64,000 bases of DNA from Pseudomonas sp. NFACC02. GTDB lineage: Bacteria; Pseudomonadota; Gammaproteobacteria; Pseudomonadales; Pseudomonadaceae. Positions 19,733 through 28,597 of this stretch are shown piece by piece (within the stretch, counting starts at the first letter, position 1; every line of letters begins with the position of its first letter). The position numbers were made by a program, and so were the translations under genes. The stretch is taken from NCBI RefSeq assembly GCF_900110765.1, contig NZ_FOEO01000006.1, positions 92,374 through 156,373 on the forward strand, written 5' to 3'. The notes beneath the pieces were generated by a model that worked only from the letters and a program-made list of their open reading frames with translations, had not been told where the DNA came from and searched no databases.

Positions 19733-20146
19733 ATGTATCGCGTTGCACGATTTGCCTTGTTGAGTGTGGTGGTGGCGCTGAGCGCCGCCTGTGCAGTCCA
19801 GCGCCCTGGCCCACAGAGTTCAGAGCCGATTCCGACCATCCCGGGGCCATCACCGACGCCTCAGCCGGGAACGCCGCGCACGACGCCACAGACGCCACCG
19901 TCAACGCCTGTTCCTTCGGGTCCGAAAACCTCCGCTCACTTCGCACCACCGCCAGGCGGCAACAGTCACTGGGACGCGCGACTGGGTGTACATGTGCTGG
20001 ATAACGTGCCGAACACCTTCTACCGCCAGCGCACCTATTACCGCTGGAACAATGGCTGGACATGGTCCACTTCCCCAAGCGGTCCGTGGCAGGAAACCGA
20101 TGCCAGCGGCGTGCCGCCGGGCCTGAGCAAGCAGTTCGGGAATTAA
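19733..20146 (+). CDS. Small Pro-rich lipoprotein, unknown function
   Basis: 137 residues with a lipoprotein signal (LLSVVVALSAAC, lipobox Cys about residue 22), a Pro/Thr-rich linker (about 35-65) and a compact C-terminal part with several aromatic residues (YRQRTYYRWNNGWTWS, then GPWQ). Probably an outer-membrane-anchored periplasmic protein. It starts 26 bp after ccmI and may be cotranscribed. No function is assigned. Confidence 0.85.
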   Translation: MYRVARFALLSVVVALSAACAVQRPGPQSSEPIPTIPGPSPTPQPGTPRTTPQTPPSTPVPSGPKTSAHFAPPPGGNSHWDARLGVHVLDNVPNTFYRQRTYYRWNNGWTWSTSPSGPWQETDASGVPPGLSKQFGN

Positions 20147-20198
20147 AGAGCGCCTGCCTCATGGCAGACGCATCTTGAGAGGCTGGAGATGGGAAATG

Positions 20199-20297
20199 TC
20201 GGAAGTTACGACCGCAGCGAACGCGTGGGTCAGCGAAATCAGTGGGACTGACATACCGCATTCGCGGCCGTCGTAACCTCCGACTGCTCCTACAGGT
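20199..20297. repeat. Inverted REP pair
   Basis: GGAAGTTACGACCGCAGCGAA at the left is mirrored by TTCGCGGCCGTCGTAACCTCC at the right, followed by GACTGCTCCTACAGG. Related to the unit at 10327-10390. Lies downstream of the lipoprotein gene. Confidence 0.75.
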
Positions 20298-20327
20298 TAT
20301 TTGTCGTTTCTGGTTTCGGTGCAACTT

Positions 20328-20435
20328 GATCGTTCCCACGCTCCGCGTGGTCACGCATTGATTGACGCTTTGCGTCAAAGAAAGACGGACGCAGGCCGGC
20401 CAGAGCGGTGTTACCACGCGGAGCGTGGGAACAAT
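20328..20435. repeat. Palindromic dispersed repeat (GTTCCCACGC family)
   Basis: Outer arms CGTTCCCACGCTCCGCGTGG and CCACGCGGAGCGTGGGAAC face each other across about 65 bp containing a second small palindrome (TTGACGCTTTGCGTCAA). The same arm sequence makes the perfect palindrome at 49588-49618 and part of the element at 51861-51985. In the 350-bp gap from 20147 to 20496 nothing else is seen except a REP pair and a terminator. Confidence 0.75.
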
Positions 20436-20448
20436 CAACAAAGCAAAC

Positions 20449-20480
20449 AAAAACGGCGACCTATCGAGGTCGCCGTTTTT
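20449..20480. terminator. Bidirectional rho-independent terminator
   Basis: A perfect 14-bp stem (AAAAACGGCGACCT / AGGTCGCCGTTTTT) with the tetraloop ATCG. The A and T tracts lie within the stem, so it can end transcripts from both sides: the sulfate-binding-protein gene on the minus strand and the ccm/lipoprotein unit on the plus strand. Confidence 0.9.
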
Positions 20481-20496
20481 TGCGTCTGACTCAGGC

Positions 20497-21495
20497 TTAC
20501 TTGGCCGGGTAAATTTCGTCGAACACGCCGCCATCGTTGAAGTGGGTCTTCTGGACGGTGCGCCAGTCACCGAAGGTTTTCTCGACGTTGAGGAAGTCGA
20601 CCTTCGGGAAGCGGTCGGTGTATTTCGCCAGGACTGCCGGGTCACGTGGACGCAGGTAGTTGTTGGCGGCGATCTCCTGACCCTCGGGGGACCACAGGTA
20701 CTTCAGGTAGTCTTCGGCCAGGGCGCGTGTGCCTTTCTTGTCGACCACCTTGTCCACCAGGCTCACGGGCGGCTCGGCCTCGGCGGAGACGCTTGGGTAC
20801 ACCACCTCGAACTGATCGCGACCGAATTCGCGGGCGATCATTTCCGCCTCGTTCTCGAAGGTCACCAGTACGTCGCCGATGTGGTTGGTCATGAAGGTGG
20901 TGGTGGCGCCACGGCCGCCGGTGTCCAGCACGGGCACATGGCTGAACAACTGGCCGACGAATTTCTTCGCGGCCGCTTCATCTCCGCCGTTTTTCAGGGT
21001 GTAACCCCAGGCCGAGAGGTAGGTGTAGCGGCCGTTGCCTGAGGTTTTCGGGTTCGGCACGACTACTTCGACGCCATCCTTGATCAGGTCCGGCCAGTCT
21101 TTCAGGGCTTTCGGGTTGCCTTTGCGGACGATGAACACGGTGGCTGAGGTGAACGGCGCGCTGTTGTTGGGCAGGCGAGTGACCCAGTTGTCCGGTATCA
21201 GGTTGCCATTGTCCGCCAGGGCGTTGATGTCGGTGGCCATGTTCATGGTAATGACGTCGGCAGGCAGGCCATCGATGACCGAGCGCGCCTGCTTGCTCGA
21301 GCCGCCGAAGGACATCTTCAGCGTCACGTCTTCCTTGTGTTCGGCTTGCCAGTGCTTCTGGAAGGCGGCGTTATAGTCCTTGTAGAAGTCGCGCATCACG
21401 TCATAGGAGACGTTGAGCAATTCGGGCGCGGCGTGGGCGGCACTGCCAAACGCCAGTCCGGCGGCCAGCAGGGAGGCGGAAAAGAGTTTGTTCAC
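20497..21495 (-). CDS. sbp: Sulfate ABC transporter periplasmic binding protein
   Basis: 332 residues with a signal peptide (LLAAGLAFGSAAHA) and the sulfate/thiosulfate-binding protein fold: LLNVSYDVMRDFYKDYNAAF, SFGGSSKQARSVIDGLPADV and NPKTSGNGRYTYLSAWGY. It captures sulfate for a CysTWA permease that is not in this window. Usually under CysB control; no CysB site was identified. A strong terminator follows. Confidence 0.93.
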   Translation of the reverse strand: MNKLFSASLLAAGLAFGSAAHAAPELLNVSYDVMRDFYKDYNAAFQKHWQAEHKEDVTLKMSFGGSSKQARSVIDGLPADVITMNMATDINALADNGNLIPDNWVTRLPNNSAPFTSATVFIVRKGNPKALKDWPDLIKDGVEVVVPNPKTSGNGRYTYLSAWGYTLKNGGDEAAAKKFVGQLFSHVPVLDTGGRGATTTFMTNHIGDVLVTFENEAEMIAREFGRDQFEVVYPSVSAEAEPPVSLVDKVVDKKGTRALAEDYLKYLWSPEGQEIAANNYLRPRDPAVLAKYTDRFPKVDFLNVEKTFGDWRTVQKTHFNDGGVFDEIYPAK

Positions 21496-21605
21496 TGCGA
21501 ATTCCTTTGTCGTGTCAGAAAACTGTTCTTATATAAAAAACGATGGCGAATGGCCGCGACTATAACGAAAACCGCCAGTCCACCTTAGATTAAAAACGTC
21601 TGTGC

Positions 21606-22463
21606 TTATGCCTTGTCCATCGGTTCCTTGGCCGAGATGGCATCCACTTTCGGAAACAGCGCGTTCCCACAACGCGAGCAAAACGCAGCAGCAGGTTCAT
21701 GGCTGTGTTTCTTGCACACCGGACAATCGTGCTCGATCTGATCGCCGCGCATGGCATTGGCCAGCTCAGCGGTGAAAATGCCGGTGGGCACGGCGATGAT
21801 CGAATAACCGGTGATCATCACCAGCGAGGACAATATTTGCCCGACCGGCGTTTTGGGCACGATGTCGCCAAAGCCGACGGTGGTGAGCGTGACGATCGCC
21901 CAGTAGATGCCTTTTGGAATGCTGGTGAAGCCATGCTCCGGGCCCTCGATGACGTACATCAAAGTGCCAAAGACGGTGACCAGCGTCGACACGGTGACCA
22001 GGAAGACGATGATCTTCTGTTTGCTGCCGCGCAGCGCCGCCAGCAGGTAGTTGGCCTGCTTCAGATAAGGGCTGAGCTTGAGCACGCGGAAGATTCGCAG
22101 CATCCGCACCACACGCACGATCAGCAGGTACTGCGCGTCGCTGTAGTAGATCGCGAGGATGCCGGGCACGATGGCGAGCAGATCGATCAGGCCGTAGAAG
22201 CTGAAGGCGTACTTGAGTGGCTTGGGTGAGCAATACAGGCGAAGGATGTACTCGACCAGAAACACGAAGGTGAAGCCCCACTCGATGTACGCCAGCAGGT
22301 CGGCGTAATTGCGGTGCACGGCTTCGATGCTGTCGAGCATGACGATCAACAGACTGCTGAGGATGATCAGCAGCAGGATTTTGTCGAAGCGTCGACCGGC
22401 CTTGGTGTCCGTTTGAAAAACGATGATGCGTAGCTGTTCGCGCCAGCCGGTGTTGCTGTCCAT
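21606..22463 (-). CDS. Voltage-gated K+-channel-like ion transporter with C-terminal zinc ribbon
   Basis: 285 residues of the six-helix ion-transport family. An S4-like segment with spaced arginines (VRVVRMLRIFRVLKL, about 116-130) precedes the pore helix and the K+ selectivity filter TTVGFGD (194-200). After S6 there is a short cytoplasmic tail with two CxxC pairs (CPVCKK at 247/250 and CSRCGN at 262/265), a zinc-ribbon pattern not found in classic Kv or Kch channels. Its ligand or regulatory role is unknown. Confidence 0.9.
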   Translation of the reverse strand: MDSNTGWREQLRIIVFQTDTKAGRRFDKILLLIILSSLLIVMLDSIEAVHRNYADLLAYIEWGFTFVFLVEYILRLYCSPKPLKYAFSFYGLIDLLAIVPGILAIYYSDAQYLLIVRVVRMLRIFRVLKLSPYLKQANYLLAALRGSKQKIIVFLVTVSTLVTVFGTLMYVIEGPEHGFTSIPKGIYWAIVTLTTVGFGDIVPKTPVGQILSSLVMITGYSIIAVPTGIFTAELANAMRGDQIEHDCPVCKKHSHEPAAAFCSRCGNALFPKVDAISAKEPMDKA

Positions 22464-22508
22464 GGGGCATTTCCGAGTGCAAGGTCGGGAGAGCCTGTGA
22501 CAAACCGC

Positions 22509-23393
22509 TCAGGAGCGCAACCGCAGATCGTTGGCTGATTGCTTCAACAGCCTGCCCCCGGCCTGAACCAGCCAGCACGCCAGGATGAACGGCGCGGTCA
22601 GCGTCGCCAGGCCCAGACCCGAGAAACCCGGCTGAAGGAGAATTGCCAGCAGGATCGCAAGGCCGGGCAGCCAGGGTTTATACCGCGCATGACTGAACGC
22701 CAGCGCCGCCAACGCCGGGTTGTAACCGGACAGCCCGAGCAGCGCGAGATTGCTTTCCTGTTGCCACATCGCGAACGCGACACCGCTGATGCAGCCCACC
22801 GCCGCCCACAGCGCGGCGGTGCGATTGGCGATGAGCAAACCGATCCCGATCAGCACGCCAGCGAGTGGGTGATCCAGCAGAAATACCTGACCCAGACCGG
22901 CGGGTAACGCCTGAATCAGTGTGGCGTCGGCGGACGTCGGGCCCGGCAGCGGCGCGGCGAACATCAACAGCAACCAACTGAACAGCACGAAGGGGGCCGT
23001 GTACGCCTTGAGGCAGGAAGCACGTGGTGTGCATTGAAGCCAGGCGTGCATCAGCATCGCGCTGAGCCCGCCACAGGCAATGATCAGCAACGGCGACAAT
23101 GGAGACCATTCAAATCGGTAACCGATCAGCAGGCCCAGCAGCACACCGTTGTAGCTGTAGACGCCGGACTGGCGCTCGGGCTTGGCGTAGCCACGACGTT
23201 GTGCCGTCAGCAGACCGGCCACCGCGCCGAGCAATGCGCCGCCGAGGGAGGAGGGTGCGCTGATCAGAATCGCCAGCAGGCAAAACAGGCCGCACACCGG
23301 GTTGCGTTGGAGCAGCACCTGACTGAAGCCGTTAAGCAGGGCTTCGGCCCAGTCGGGGCAATGGGAGGAAGGAGCAGCTTTTAGGATTTCCAT
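22509..23393 (-). CDS. Urea transporter family protein
   Basis: 294 residues with about ten membrane helices of the urea transporter family; SGVYSYNGVLLGLLIGYRF and a later NPALAALAFS repeat look like the two symmetric halves (NG/NP signature areas). A TTG at 23405 could add four residues; the ATG at 23393 is preferred. A TTGTATACAT palindrome lies 25-34 bp upstream and matches sites in the purine island, whose pathway releases urea. This suggests shared control. Confidence 0.88.
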   Translation of the reverse strand: MEILKAAPSSHCPDWAEALLNGFSQVLLQRNPVCGLFCLLAILISAPSSLGGALLGAVAGLLTAQRRGYAKPERQSGVYSYNGVLLGLLIGYRFEWSPLSPLLIIACGGLSAMLMHAWLQCTPRASCLKAYTAPFVLFSWLLLMFAAPLPGPTSADATLIQALPAGLGQVFLLDHPLAGVLIGIGLLIANRTAALWAAVGCISGVAFAMWQQESNLALLGLSGYNPALAALAFSHARYKPWLPGLAILLAILLQPGFSGLGLATLTAPFILACWLVQAGGRLLKQSANDLRLRS

Positions 23394-23417
23394 GCATGTA
23401 TTCAATATTTGTTTTTA

Positions 23418-23427
23418 TTGTATACAT
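23418..23427 (-). promoter_or_regulatory. TTGTATACAT operator-like palindrome before the urea transporter
   Basis: Contains the perfect 8-bp core TGTATACA of the FCD-type GntR operators seen at 42212, 42396, 48563 and 48667. It is 25 bp from the urea-transporter ATG, a position suited to repression. Confidence 0.6.
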
Positions 23428-23779
23428 AGTGGCTGAGTCTGCTGTTGTGAGCAAGGCCGTGCGCGGAGCGAGGGAACAATCAGCTTGCTCACGATGGGAG
23501 TGGGCCAGTTTCATCAGTGCTGAATGCCCCATCTCATTCGTCAGCAAGCTGAATCCCACAGGTCTGCGGCCTGGACACCAGTTTGTGAGCCAATCCAGAC
23601 CCTGTAGGACACTTGGTTACTTGGTGTCTTTTCAAGTAACCCGCCGAAGGCGGAACAGTTTGGCCGTTAGGACAAACCAAACCCTCAGCGTCACCCCGAA
23701 TAGTAGAAATGCACACCATAAAAGCCGGATCCTCCGGTTGATAAGGTGTTTCCAGTTATGGCCCTATCGCTTCTACCGA
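23428..23779. repeat. Gene-free region with a degenerate dispersed repeat
   Basis: No coding support in about 350 bp. Around 23600-23690 lies a sequence of the widespread Pseudomonas type CTTGGTTACTTGGTGTC ... CAAGTAACCCGCCGAAGGCGG, related in its GTAACC and GTTAC pieces to the repeat at 10040-10265. The rest (23430-23600) shows no feature I can name. Confidence 0.5.
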
Positions 23780-25411
23780 TTAAACCCTGAACTGCCTCAA
23801 CAACCCGTTCAACTGTTCACTCAGGCCTTTGAGCTGCGCGCTCGCCGCGCTTGATTCCTCGGCCGCGACCGCTGTGCTTTGCGACAGCTGCGCCGCCTGC
23901 GTAACGTTCTGGTTGATGTCCTCCACCACGTGGGATTGCTGCAGGGTCGCGCTCGCGATCGAGGCGTTCAGGCCATTGAGATTGCGCAGCGCCTGGCTGA
24001 TCGAGGTCAGGCTCTGGCCAGCCAGATTGGCCTGCTCGATGGTCAGTTGCGACGCGCGGCTGCTGTCGCCGATCACTTTCACGGCGGCGTCGGAGTGACT
24101 TTGCAGGCGCTCGATCATGGCCTGAATCTCGGCAGTGGATTTTTGCGTCCGTTGCGCCAGAAGACGCACTTCATCGGCCACCACGGCGAACCCTCGGCCC
24201 TGATCGCCTGCCCGTGCCGCTTCGATCGCGGCGTTCAGGGCCAGCAAGTTGGTCTGCTCGGCGATGGAACTGATGACCTCCAGTACGCCGCCGATCTGCG
24301 TGCTTTCGCTGGACAACGTACGGATCACCTCCACGGCCTTGTCGATGGTGCCGGACAGGTGATCGATCTGCTTCAGGCTGCTGTCGATATTGGCCTGACC
24401 TTGTTGCGCCTGGGACTCGGCATTGCGCATCTCGCTGGCGGCGTGCTCGGCGTTTTTCGCCACATCCTGCACGCCATAGGTCACTTCGTTGACCGCCGTG
24501 GCGACCTGTTCCATCTGCAGGGACTGCTGCTGGCTCCTTTCCTGGGCCTGCACGGCATTGTTGCCCAGCTCGCTGGACGCCTGCCCCAGCCCGGCGGCCG
24601 ACAGTTGCAGCTCGCCGACCACCCGACGCAGTTTGGCGGTGAAGGCATTGAAATGGGTGGCCAGTTGCGTGATCTCGTCGTTGCCTTGGGTTTCCAGGCT
24701 GCGGGTCAGGTCACTTTCACCGCTGGCGATATTGGCCATCGCGTCCACGGTGGTTTTCAGCGGGCCCGCAATGCTGCGGCCAATGAGCATCAGCAGCACG
24801 GCCATGACCAGAATGATGCCGAGGCTGATCGACAGTGCCTTGATCACTTGTTGCTGGAACTCGGCCTGCACATCGTCGACGTACACGCCGGATCCGATGA
24901 TCCAGCCCCATGGCGTGAATAACGAGATGTAGGAGGTTTTCTGCACGGCATCACTGGCCCCCGGTTTTGGCCAGCGGTAGTGGACCAGGCCAGCACCCTT
25001 GGCCTTGGCCAGCGTCACCATCTCGTTGAAGACCTGAAAGCCATCGGGGTCTTTGATGCCCGACAAGTCTTGACCCACCAGCTTGGGGTTAGCCGGATGC
25101 ATGATCATCACCGGGCGCAGATCGTTGATCCAGAAATAGTCGGTCTGGTTGTAGCGCAACCCGCGAATGGCATCCATCGCCTGCTGCTGAGCCTGTTCTC
25201 GGGTCAGCGATCCGGCGCGTTCCAGCCCGTGGTAATAGTCGAGCAGGCCACTGGCGGTCTGCACCACGTGCATGGTCTTCTGGGCCTTGGCGTCATAGAG
25301 GTCATCGTGGATTTGTTTGAGCATGGCCACCGCCAGCATGAACAGCATCATCACAGCGACGATAAGGATCAGCCATAGACGCCGGCTGATCGAAAAATTG
25401 CGCATATTCAT
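23780..25411 (-). CDS. Methyl-accepting chemotaxis protein with sCache sensor
   Basis: 543 residues: membrane helix (about 11-31), periplasmic sCache_2-type domain (about 35-180, with [20 protein letters not shown] and [15 protein letters not shown]), second helix, HAMP, then a signalling domain with the hairpin tip [20 protein letters not shown]. sCache_2 receptors commonly sense small carboxylates; the ligand here is unknown. The ATG at 25411 has a GGAG about 8 nt upstream; a longer open frame to 25576 has no family similarity. Confidence 0.95.
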   Translation of the reverse strand: MNMRNFSISRRLWLILIVAVMMLFMLAVAMLKQIHDDLYDAKAQKTMHVVQTASGLLDYYHGLERAGSLTREQAQQQAMDAIRGLRYNQTDYFWINDLRPVMIMHPANPKLVGQDLSGIKDPDGFQVFNEMVTLAKAKGAGLVHYRWPKPGASDAVQKTSYISLFTPWGWIIGSGVYVDDVQAEFQQQVIKALSISLGIILVMAVLLMLIGRSIAGPLKTTVDAMANIASGESDLTRSLETQGNDEITQLATHFNAFTAKLRRVVGELQLSAAGLGQASSELGNNAVQAQERSQQQSLQMEQVATAVNEVTYGVQDVAKNAEHAASEMRNAESQAQQGQANIDSSLKQIDHLSGTIDKAVEVIRTLSSESTQIGGVLEVISSIAEQTNLLALNAAIEAARAGDQGRGFAVVADEVRLLAQRTQKSTAEIQAMIERLQSHSDAAVKVIGDSSRASQLTIEQANLAGQSLTSISQALRNLNGLNASIASATLQQSHVVEDINQNVTQAAQLSQSTAVAAEESSAASAQLKGLSEQLNGLLRQFRV

Positions 25412-25651
25412 AACCGTCACTCCGTTCGTTGTTCTTGTATTTGCGCAAGCCGTTTCTGAGCCCGGTGTGCGTGACAGCAAATCTTCCACGTCCGTGGCTG
25501 GCAAAGCATGCCCGTCATAAGCGTCTCGGCTACTTAAGGCCAAACCTGAGAGCGTTGTAATGCATTTCCTCAACAAGTCGTTGAATAATTCTTAAACGTC
25601 GTAGGAGTTGACCAAGAGGTGACGTCATATTGTTAGAGGTATGGCGAAAGG

Positions 25652-25657
25652 CTTACA
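25652..25657 (+). promoter_or_regulatory. Possible GacA half-site before the Rsm sRNA
   Basis: CTTACA is the right half of the known GacA upstream element (TGTAAG-N6-CTTACA) and lies about 57-62 bp before the likely RNA start. The left half is poor at the canonical spacing (a TGTTAG occurs 15 bp further left), so this is tentative. Confidence 0.35.
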
Positions 25658-25709
25658 CCAAGTCGAGCGTTTCGCTATGGATTGGATCCCATTATCGACG
25701 TACATTAGG

Positions 25710-25826
25710 CCCATCAACTGCAGCGACGGAACGCTGCAGGATCAAGGACGATCGACCGTTGCCAGGCATTGGCGGCCGACAGGAAGTTGGACGGTCTTGC
25801 ACAAACCCGCTTCGGCGGGTTTTTTC
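25710..25826 (+). ncRNA. Rsm-family (RsmX/Y/Z-type) CsrA/RsmA-sequestering small RNA
   Basis: Three consecutive hairpins each present GGA in the loop. Hairpin 1: CTGCAGCG (25718-25725), loop ACGGAA, CGCTGCAG. Hairpin 2: GATC (25740), loop AAGGAC, GATC to 25753. Hairpin 3: CCGAC (25776), loop AGGAA, GTTGG to 25790. The first two loops fit the ANGGAN binding consensus of RsmA/CsrA. A further GGA lies at 25789-25791, and a terminator closes the gene. Size (about 115 nt) fits rsmX/rsmY. A possible -10 (TACATT, 25701-25706) precedes it. Such RNAs, made under GacS/GacA, titrate RsmA to switch secondary metabolism and motility. RsmX is my best guess by size; the subtype is not certain. Confidence 0.85.
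25804..25825 (+). terminator. Rho-independent terminator of the Rsm sRNA
   Basis: Stem AACCCGC / GCGGGTT closed by the stable tetraloop TTCG and followed by a run of T. Confidence 0.93.
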
Positions 25827-25988
25827 ATGCCCGCCAAATGGCCGTTGCGTCTCTACGCCTGCCCTCTGTTACAACCGTTTCGACCAAATGTCGTCGCTTA
25901 ATGGAATTTCCAGCGCTTGCGCCGTTCACAGTACGGACAACAACCCGAGTCCAGGACAGGGCCGGCCGGGCAGGCAATGGGAAGAATT

Positions 25989-26399
25989 ATGGTGGACGCA
26001 GCGCAAATGGCAGCAAACGGGCAGCAAAAAGGACTCATTCTGGTGGTGGAGGATGAGTCGATCATTCGCGATTTTGTCTGCGAGATTCTGGGTGACGAGG
26101 GGTTTTCAACCCATGCCCTGGAAAGCGCGGACGAGGCCGCGAAATTTCTCGACGACCACGCCGACCGAGTGTCGCTGCTGTTGACCGACATCCTGATGCC
26201 GGGCACGTTGAACGGTGCCGATCTGGCCAACCTGTCGGGCAACAAATGGCCGCAGATTCCGATACTCATCATGTCGGGACACGAGACGCCGGAAAGCTCT
26301 GGCGTCCAGCACGCGGTTACCTTTATTCGCAAACCCTGGAGCTTTGGTCAACTGCTCGACGGTGTCGACAAGGCGCTGCAAAGCGGCAAGGCGGTCTAG
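25989..26399 (+). CDS. Single-domain response regulator
   Basis: 136 residues, receiver domain only: acidic pair in LVVEDESIIRDF, phospho-acceptor in LLLTDILMPG (Asp67), Ser in ILIMSGHETPES and Lys in FIRKPWSF. The type resembles receivers that serve hybrid kinases or HWE kinases rather than CheY. The ATG at 25989 follows GGGAAG; an earlier ATG at 25977 is possible. It lies 163 bp after the Rsm RNA, with its own partner kinase not in the window. Confidence 0.9.
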   Translation: MVDAAQMAANGQQKGLILVVEDESIIRDFVCEILGDEGFSTHALESADEAAKFLDDHADRVSLLLTDILMPGTLNGADLANLSGNKWPQIPILIMSGHETPESSGVQHAVTFIRKPWSFGQLLDGVDKALQSGKAV

Positions 26400-26402
26400 G
26401 AA

Positions 26403-27011
26403 TCAGCGGTCGGGCTCACACCCTTTCAGCACAAGACGAATGATGGTCTGGGCGGCGGCTTCGTAGTCAGCGTCGTCCAGCTTCGGCTTGCCGGTGACCG
26501 TCGATATCTGCCAGTCGAAATCCGCATACGTCTGCGTCGCGGCCCAGATGCTGAACATCAGATGGTGGGGATCGATCGGCGCTATCAGGCCGTTGTCGAT
26601 CCAGCCCTGGATACAGTCGATATTGTGTTTGGCCTGACCATTGAGTTGCTCGACCTGCTCGGGCGTCAGGTGCGGTGCGCCGTGCATGATTTCGCTCGCG
26701 AAGACCTTGGACGCGAAGGGCAGCTCTTGTGAAATACGAATCTTGGAGCGGATGTAGCCGCTCAGCACCTCGGCCGGCACGCCGTCGCGATTGAAGGGCG
26801 TCGAGGCCTGAAGGATCGGCTCGATGATACTTTCCAGTACCTCGCGGTAGAGGTTTTCCTTCGACTTGAAATAGTAGTAAACGTTGGGCTTGGGCACACC
26901 GGCCTTGGCGGCGATGTCGCTGGTTTTGGTGGCGGCGAAACCCTTGTCGGCGAATTCTTCACTGGCTGCGCGCAGGATCAGTTCTTTGTTGCGCTCGCGG
27001 ATGCTGCTCAT
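26403..27011 (-). CDS. RutR-like TetR-family regulator
   Basis: 202 residues: N-terminal TetR helix-turn-helix (FAATKTSDIAAKAGVPKPNVYYYFKSKENLY in its usual place) and a C-terminal domain resembling the RutR/YcdC type (IRSKIRISQELPFASKVFASE, APIDPHHLMFSIWAATQTYADF). E. coli RutR senses uracil and controls pyrimidine and purine degradation, which is suggestive here because a purine island follows. The open frame continues upstream to 27125 without similarity; ATG at 27011 is used. Convergent with the receiver gene. Confidence 0.85.
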   Translation of the reverse strand: MSSIRERNKELILRAASEEFADKGFAATKTSDIAAKAGVPKPNVYYYFKSKENLYREVLESIIEPILQASTPFNRDGVPAEVLSGYIRSKIRISQELPFASKVFASEIMHGAPHLTPEQVEQLNGQAKHNIDCIQGWIDNGLIAPIDPHHLMFSIWAATQTYADFDWQISTVTGKPKLDDADYEAAAQTIIRLVLKGCEPDR

Positions 27012-27170
27012 AAAGCTGAATATCCTTGCCTGCTCGGCGGTGGCGAATGGTAGCACCGGCCTCGCGGCAGGCTCAAGACGGGTGCTGGAGGGGCCAGCGA
27101 CGGCCCGACAGGTTATGCTTTGCAATCAACCCTCATGACTTCGCACGAACCCGGAAACAGGACATCGCAC

Positions 27171-28100
27171 ATGGCAGGAAGCAGTTTGCTGGTATTGATC
27201 GACGACATCGCGACCGTCCTCGATGACGTTGCGCTGATGACCAAGATGGCGGCGAAGAAAACCGCCGGCGTGCTGGGTGACGATCTCGCCCTCAATGCGC
27301 AGCAGGTATCGGGCGTACGTGCCGAGCGCGAGTTGCCGGTGGTATGGGCCGTCGCCAAAGGCTCGTTCGTCAACAAGCTCATTCTGGTGCCAGCAGCGCT
27401 GGCGATCAGTGCATTCATTCCCTGGGCCGTCACGCCCCTGTTGATGCTCGGCGGCGCCTATCTGTGTTTCGAAGGTTTCGAAAAGCTGGCGCACAGGTTC
27501 CTGCACAGCCCACAGGACGATCAGGCAGAGCATGCGCAACTGACCGAGGCGGTGGCGAACCCGGCGACCGATCTGGTGGCGTTCGAGAAAGACAAGATCA
27601 AGGGGGCGGTGCGTACTGATTTCATTCTCTCGGCGGAAATCATCGCAATCACACTGGGCACGGTCGCCGAGGCGTCGCTGACGCAGCAGATCATCGTGCT
27701 GTCGGGCATTGCCATTGTCATGACCATCGGTGTCTATGGCCTGGTGGGTGCCATCGTCAAGCTGGATGACGGCGGCCTGTACCTCAGCGAACTGAAAGGC
27801 GAGGGCGCACTGCGGCGCATGCAACGGGCGCTCGGGCGAGGCGTACTGAGCGCGGCTCCGTACATGATGAAAAGCCTGTCGGTCATTGGTACGGCGGCGA
27901 TGTTTCTGGTGGGGGGAGGCATCCTGACCCACGGTCTGCCTGTGCTGCACCATGGCATTGAGCGGCTGGCATCGGCCGCCGGTGGTCTATCGTTTATCGT
28001 GCCAACGCTGCTCAATGCGGTGGCGGGAATAATTGCCGGTGGTATTGTGTTGGCGGTGGTCATGGGAGCGGGAAAAATCTGGCGCCTTTTCAAGGCCTGA
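27171..28100 (+). CDS. DUF808 family membrane protein (YedI-like)
   Basis: 309 residues with a conserved soluble start ([43 protein letters not shown]) and at least six membrane helices. Matches the DUF808/YedI family from recall; its biochemical role is not known. It is divergent from the TetR gene, with about 160 bp between starts, so the regulator may act on it. Confidence 0.88.
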   Translation: MAGSSLLVLIDDIATVLDDVALMTKMAAKKTAGVLGDDLALNAQQVSGVRAERELPVVWAVAKGSFVNKLILVPAALAISAFIPWAVTPLLMLGGAYLCFEGFEKLAHRFLHSPQDDQAEHAQLTEAVANPATDLVAFEKDKIKGAVRTDFILSAEIIAITLGTVAEASLTQQIIVLSGIAIVMTIGVYGLVGAIVKLDDGGLYLSELKGEGALRRMQRALGRGVLSAAPYMMKSLSVIGTAAMFLVGGGILTHGLPVLHHGIERLASAAGGLSFIVPTLLNAVAGIIAGGIVLAVVMGAGKIWRLFKA

Positions 28101-28130
28101 ACGCGTACTCGGTGGCGAGGTGTCGGCACA

Positions 28131-28355
28131 ATGAACAGCCCTTTGTTTTCCAGTGTGGTTGCCTATGCCCAACACTGTGAGCGGCAGTTGGTAGAGATCC
28201 TTCATCGTCGACCGTCGCTTGATCGGCAGCAGGTCATGACGTGGGTCGATGAACAAAGCCATGCGATGAAGGACCGGGACCCTCTGGATCTTTTGCGTTC
28301 GCTCAACGCCAAGGTACGTGCCGGCAAGCCGTTGCCCTGGGAGGGCCATCCCTGA
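28131..28355 (+). CDS. Small hypothetical protein, 74 residues
   Basis: A short soluble protein rich in charged residues (FSSVVAYAQHCERQLVEILH, HAMKDRDPLDLLRSLNAKV). It starts 30 bp after the DUF808 gene and may share its transcript. The 16 bases spanning its start codon are the same as those at both RHS starts. I do not recognise a family. Confidence 0.65.
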   Translation: MNSPLFSSVVAYAQHCERQLVEILHRRPSLDRQQVMTWVDEQSHAMKDRDPLDLLRSLNAKVRAGKPLPWEGHP

Positions 28356-28597
28356 GGCGTGCTCTGCCGCCGCGAACCTGTCGATCAGAATCAGCGAGCT
28401 CATCCACGGGTTGAAATCCAGCGTTATTGAAGGTAATCGCCGACCGTTTTTACCCGGTGTCGTGGCAGGCATTTTTTCGGGACGTAGCGTGCCGGGTGAG
28501 GGGTTATCGCTGAGTGAGCGAGATGTAAACTGTCGAGCGGCCAGTGGACAGACGAAGGCGCTTGATCACTGCCGCCTGATAGGGAAGGAGAGGCTTT

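Noticed and set aside
25630..26056. Short plus-strand open frames across the Rsm region
   Set aside because: They run through the RNA hairpins and terminator, lack ribosome sites and have no similarity; the RNA gene explains the sequence better.
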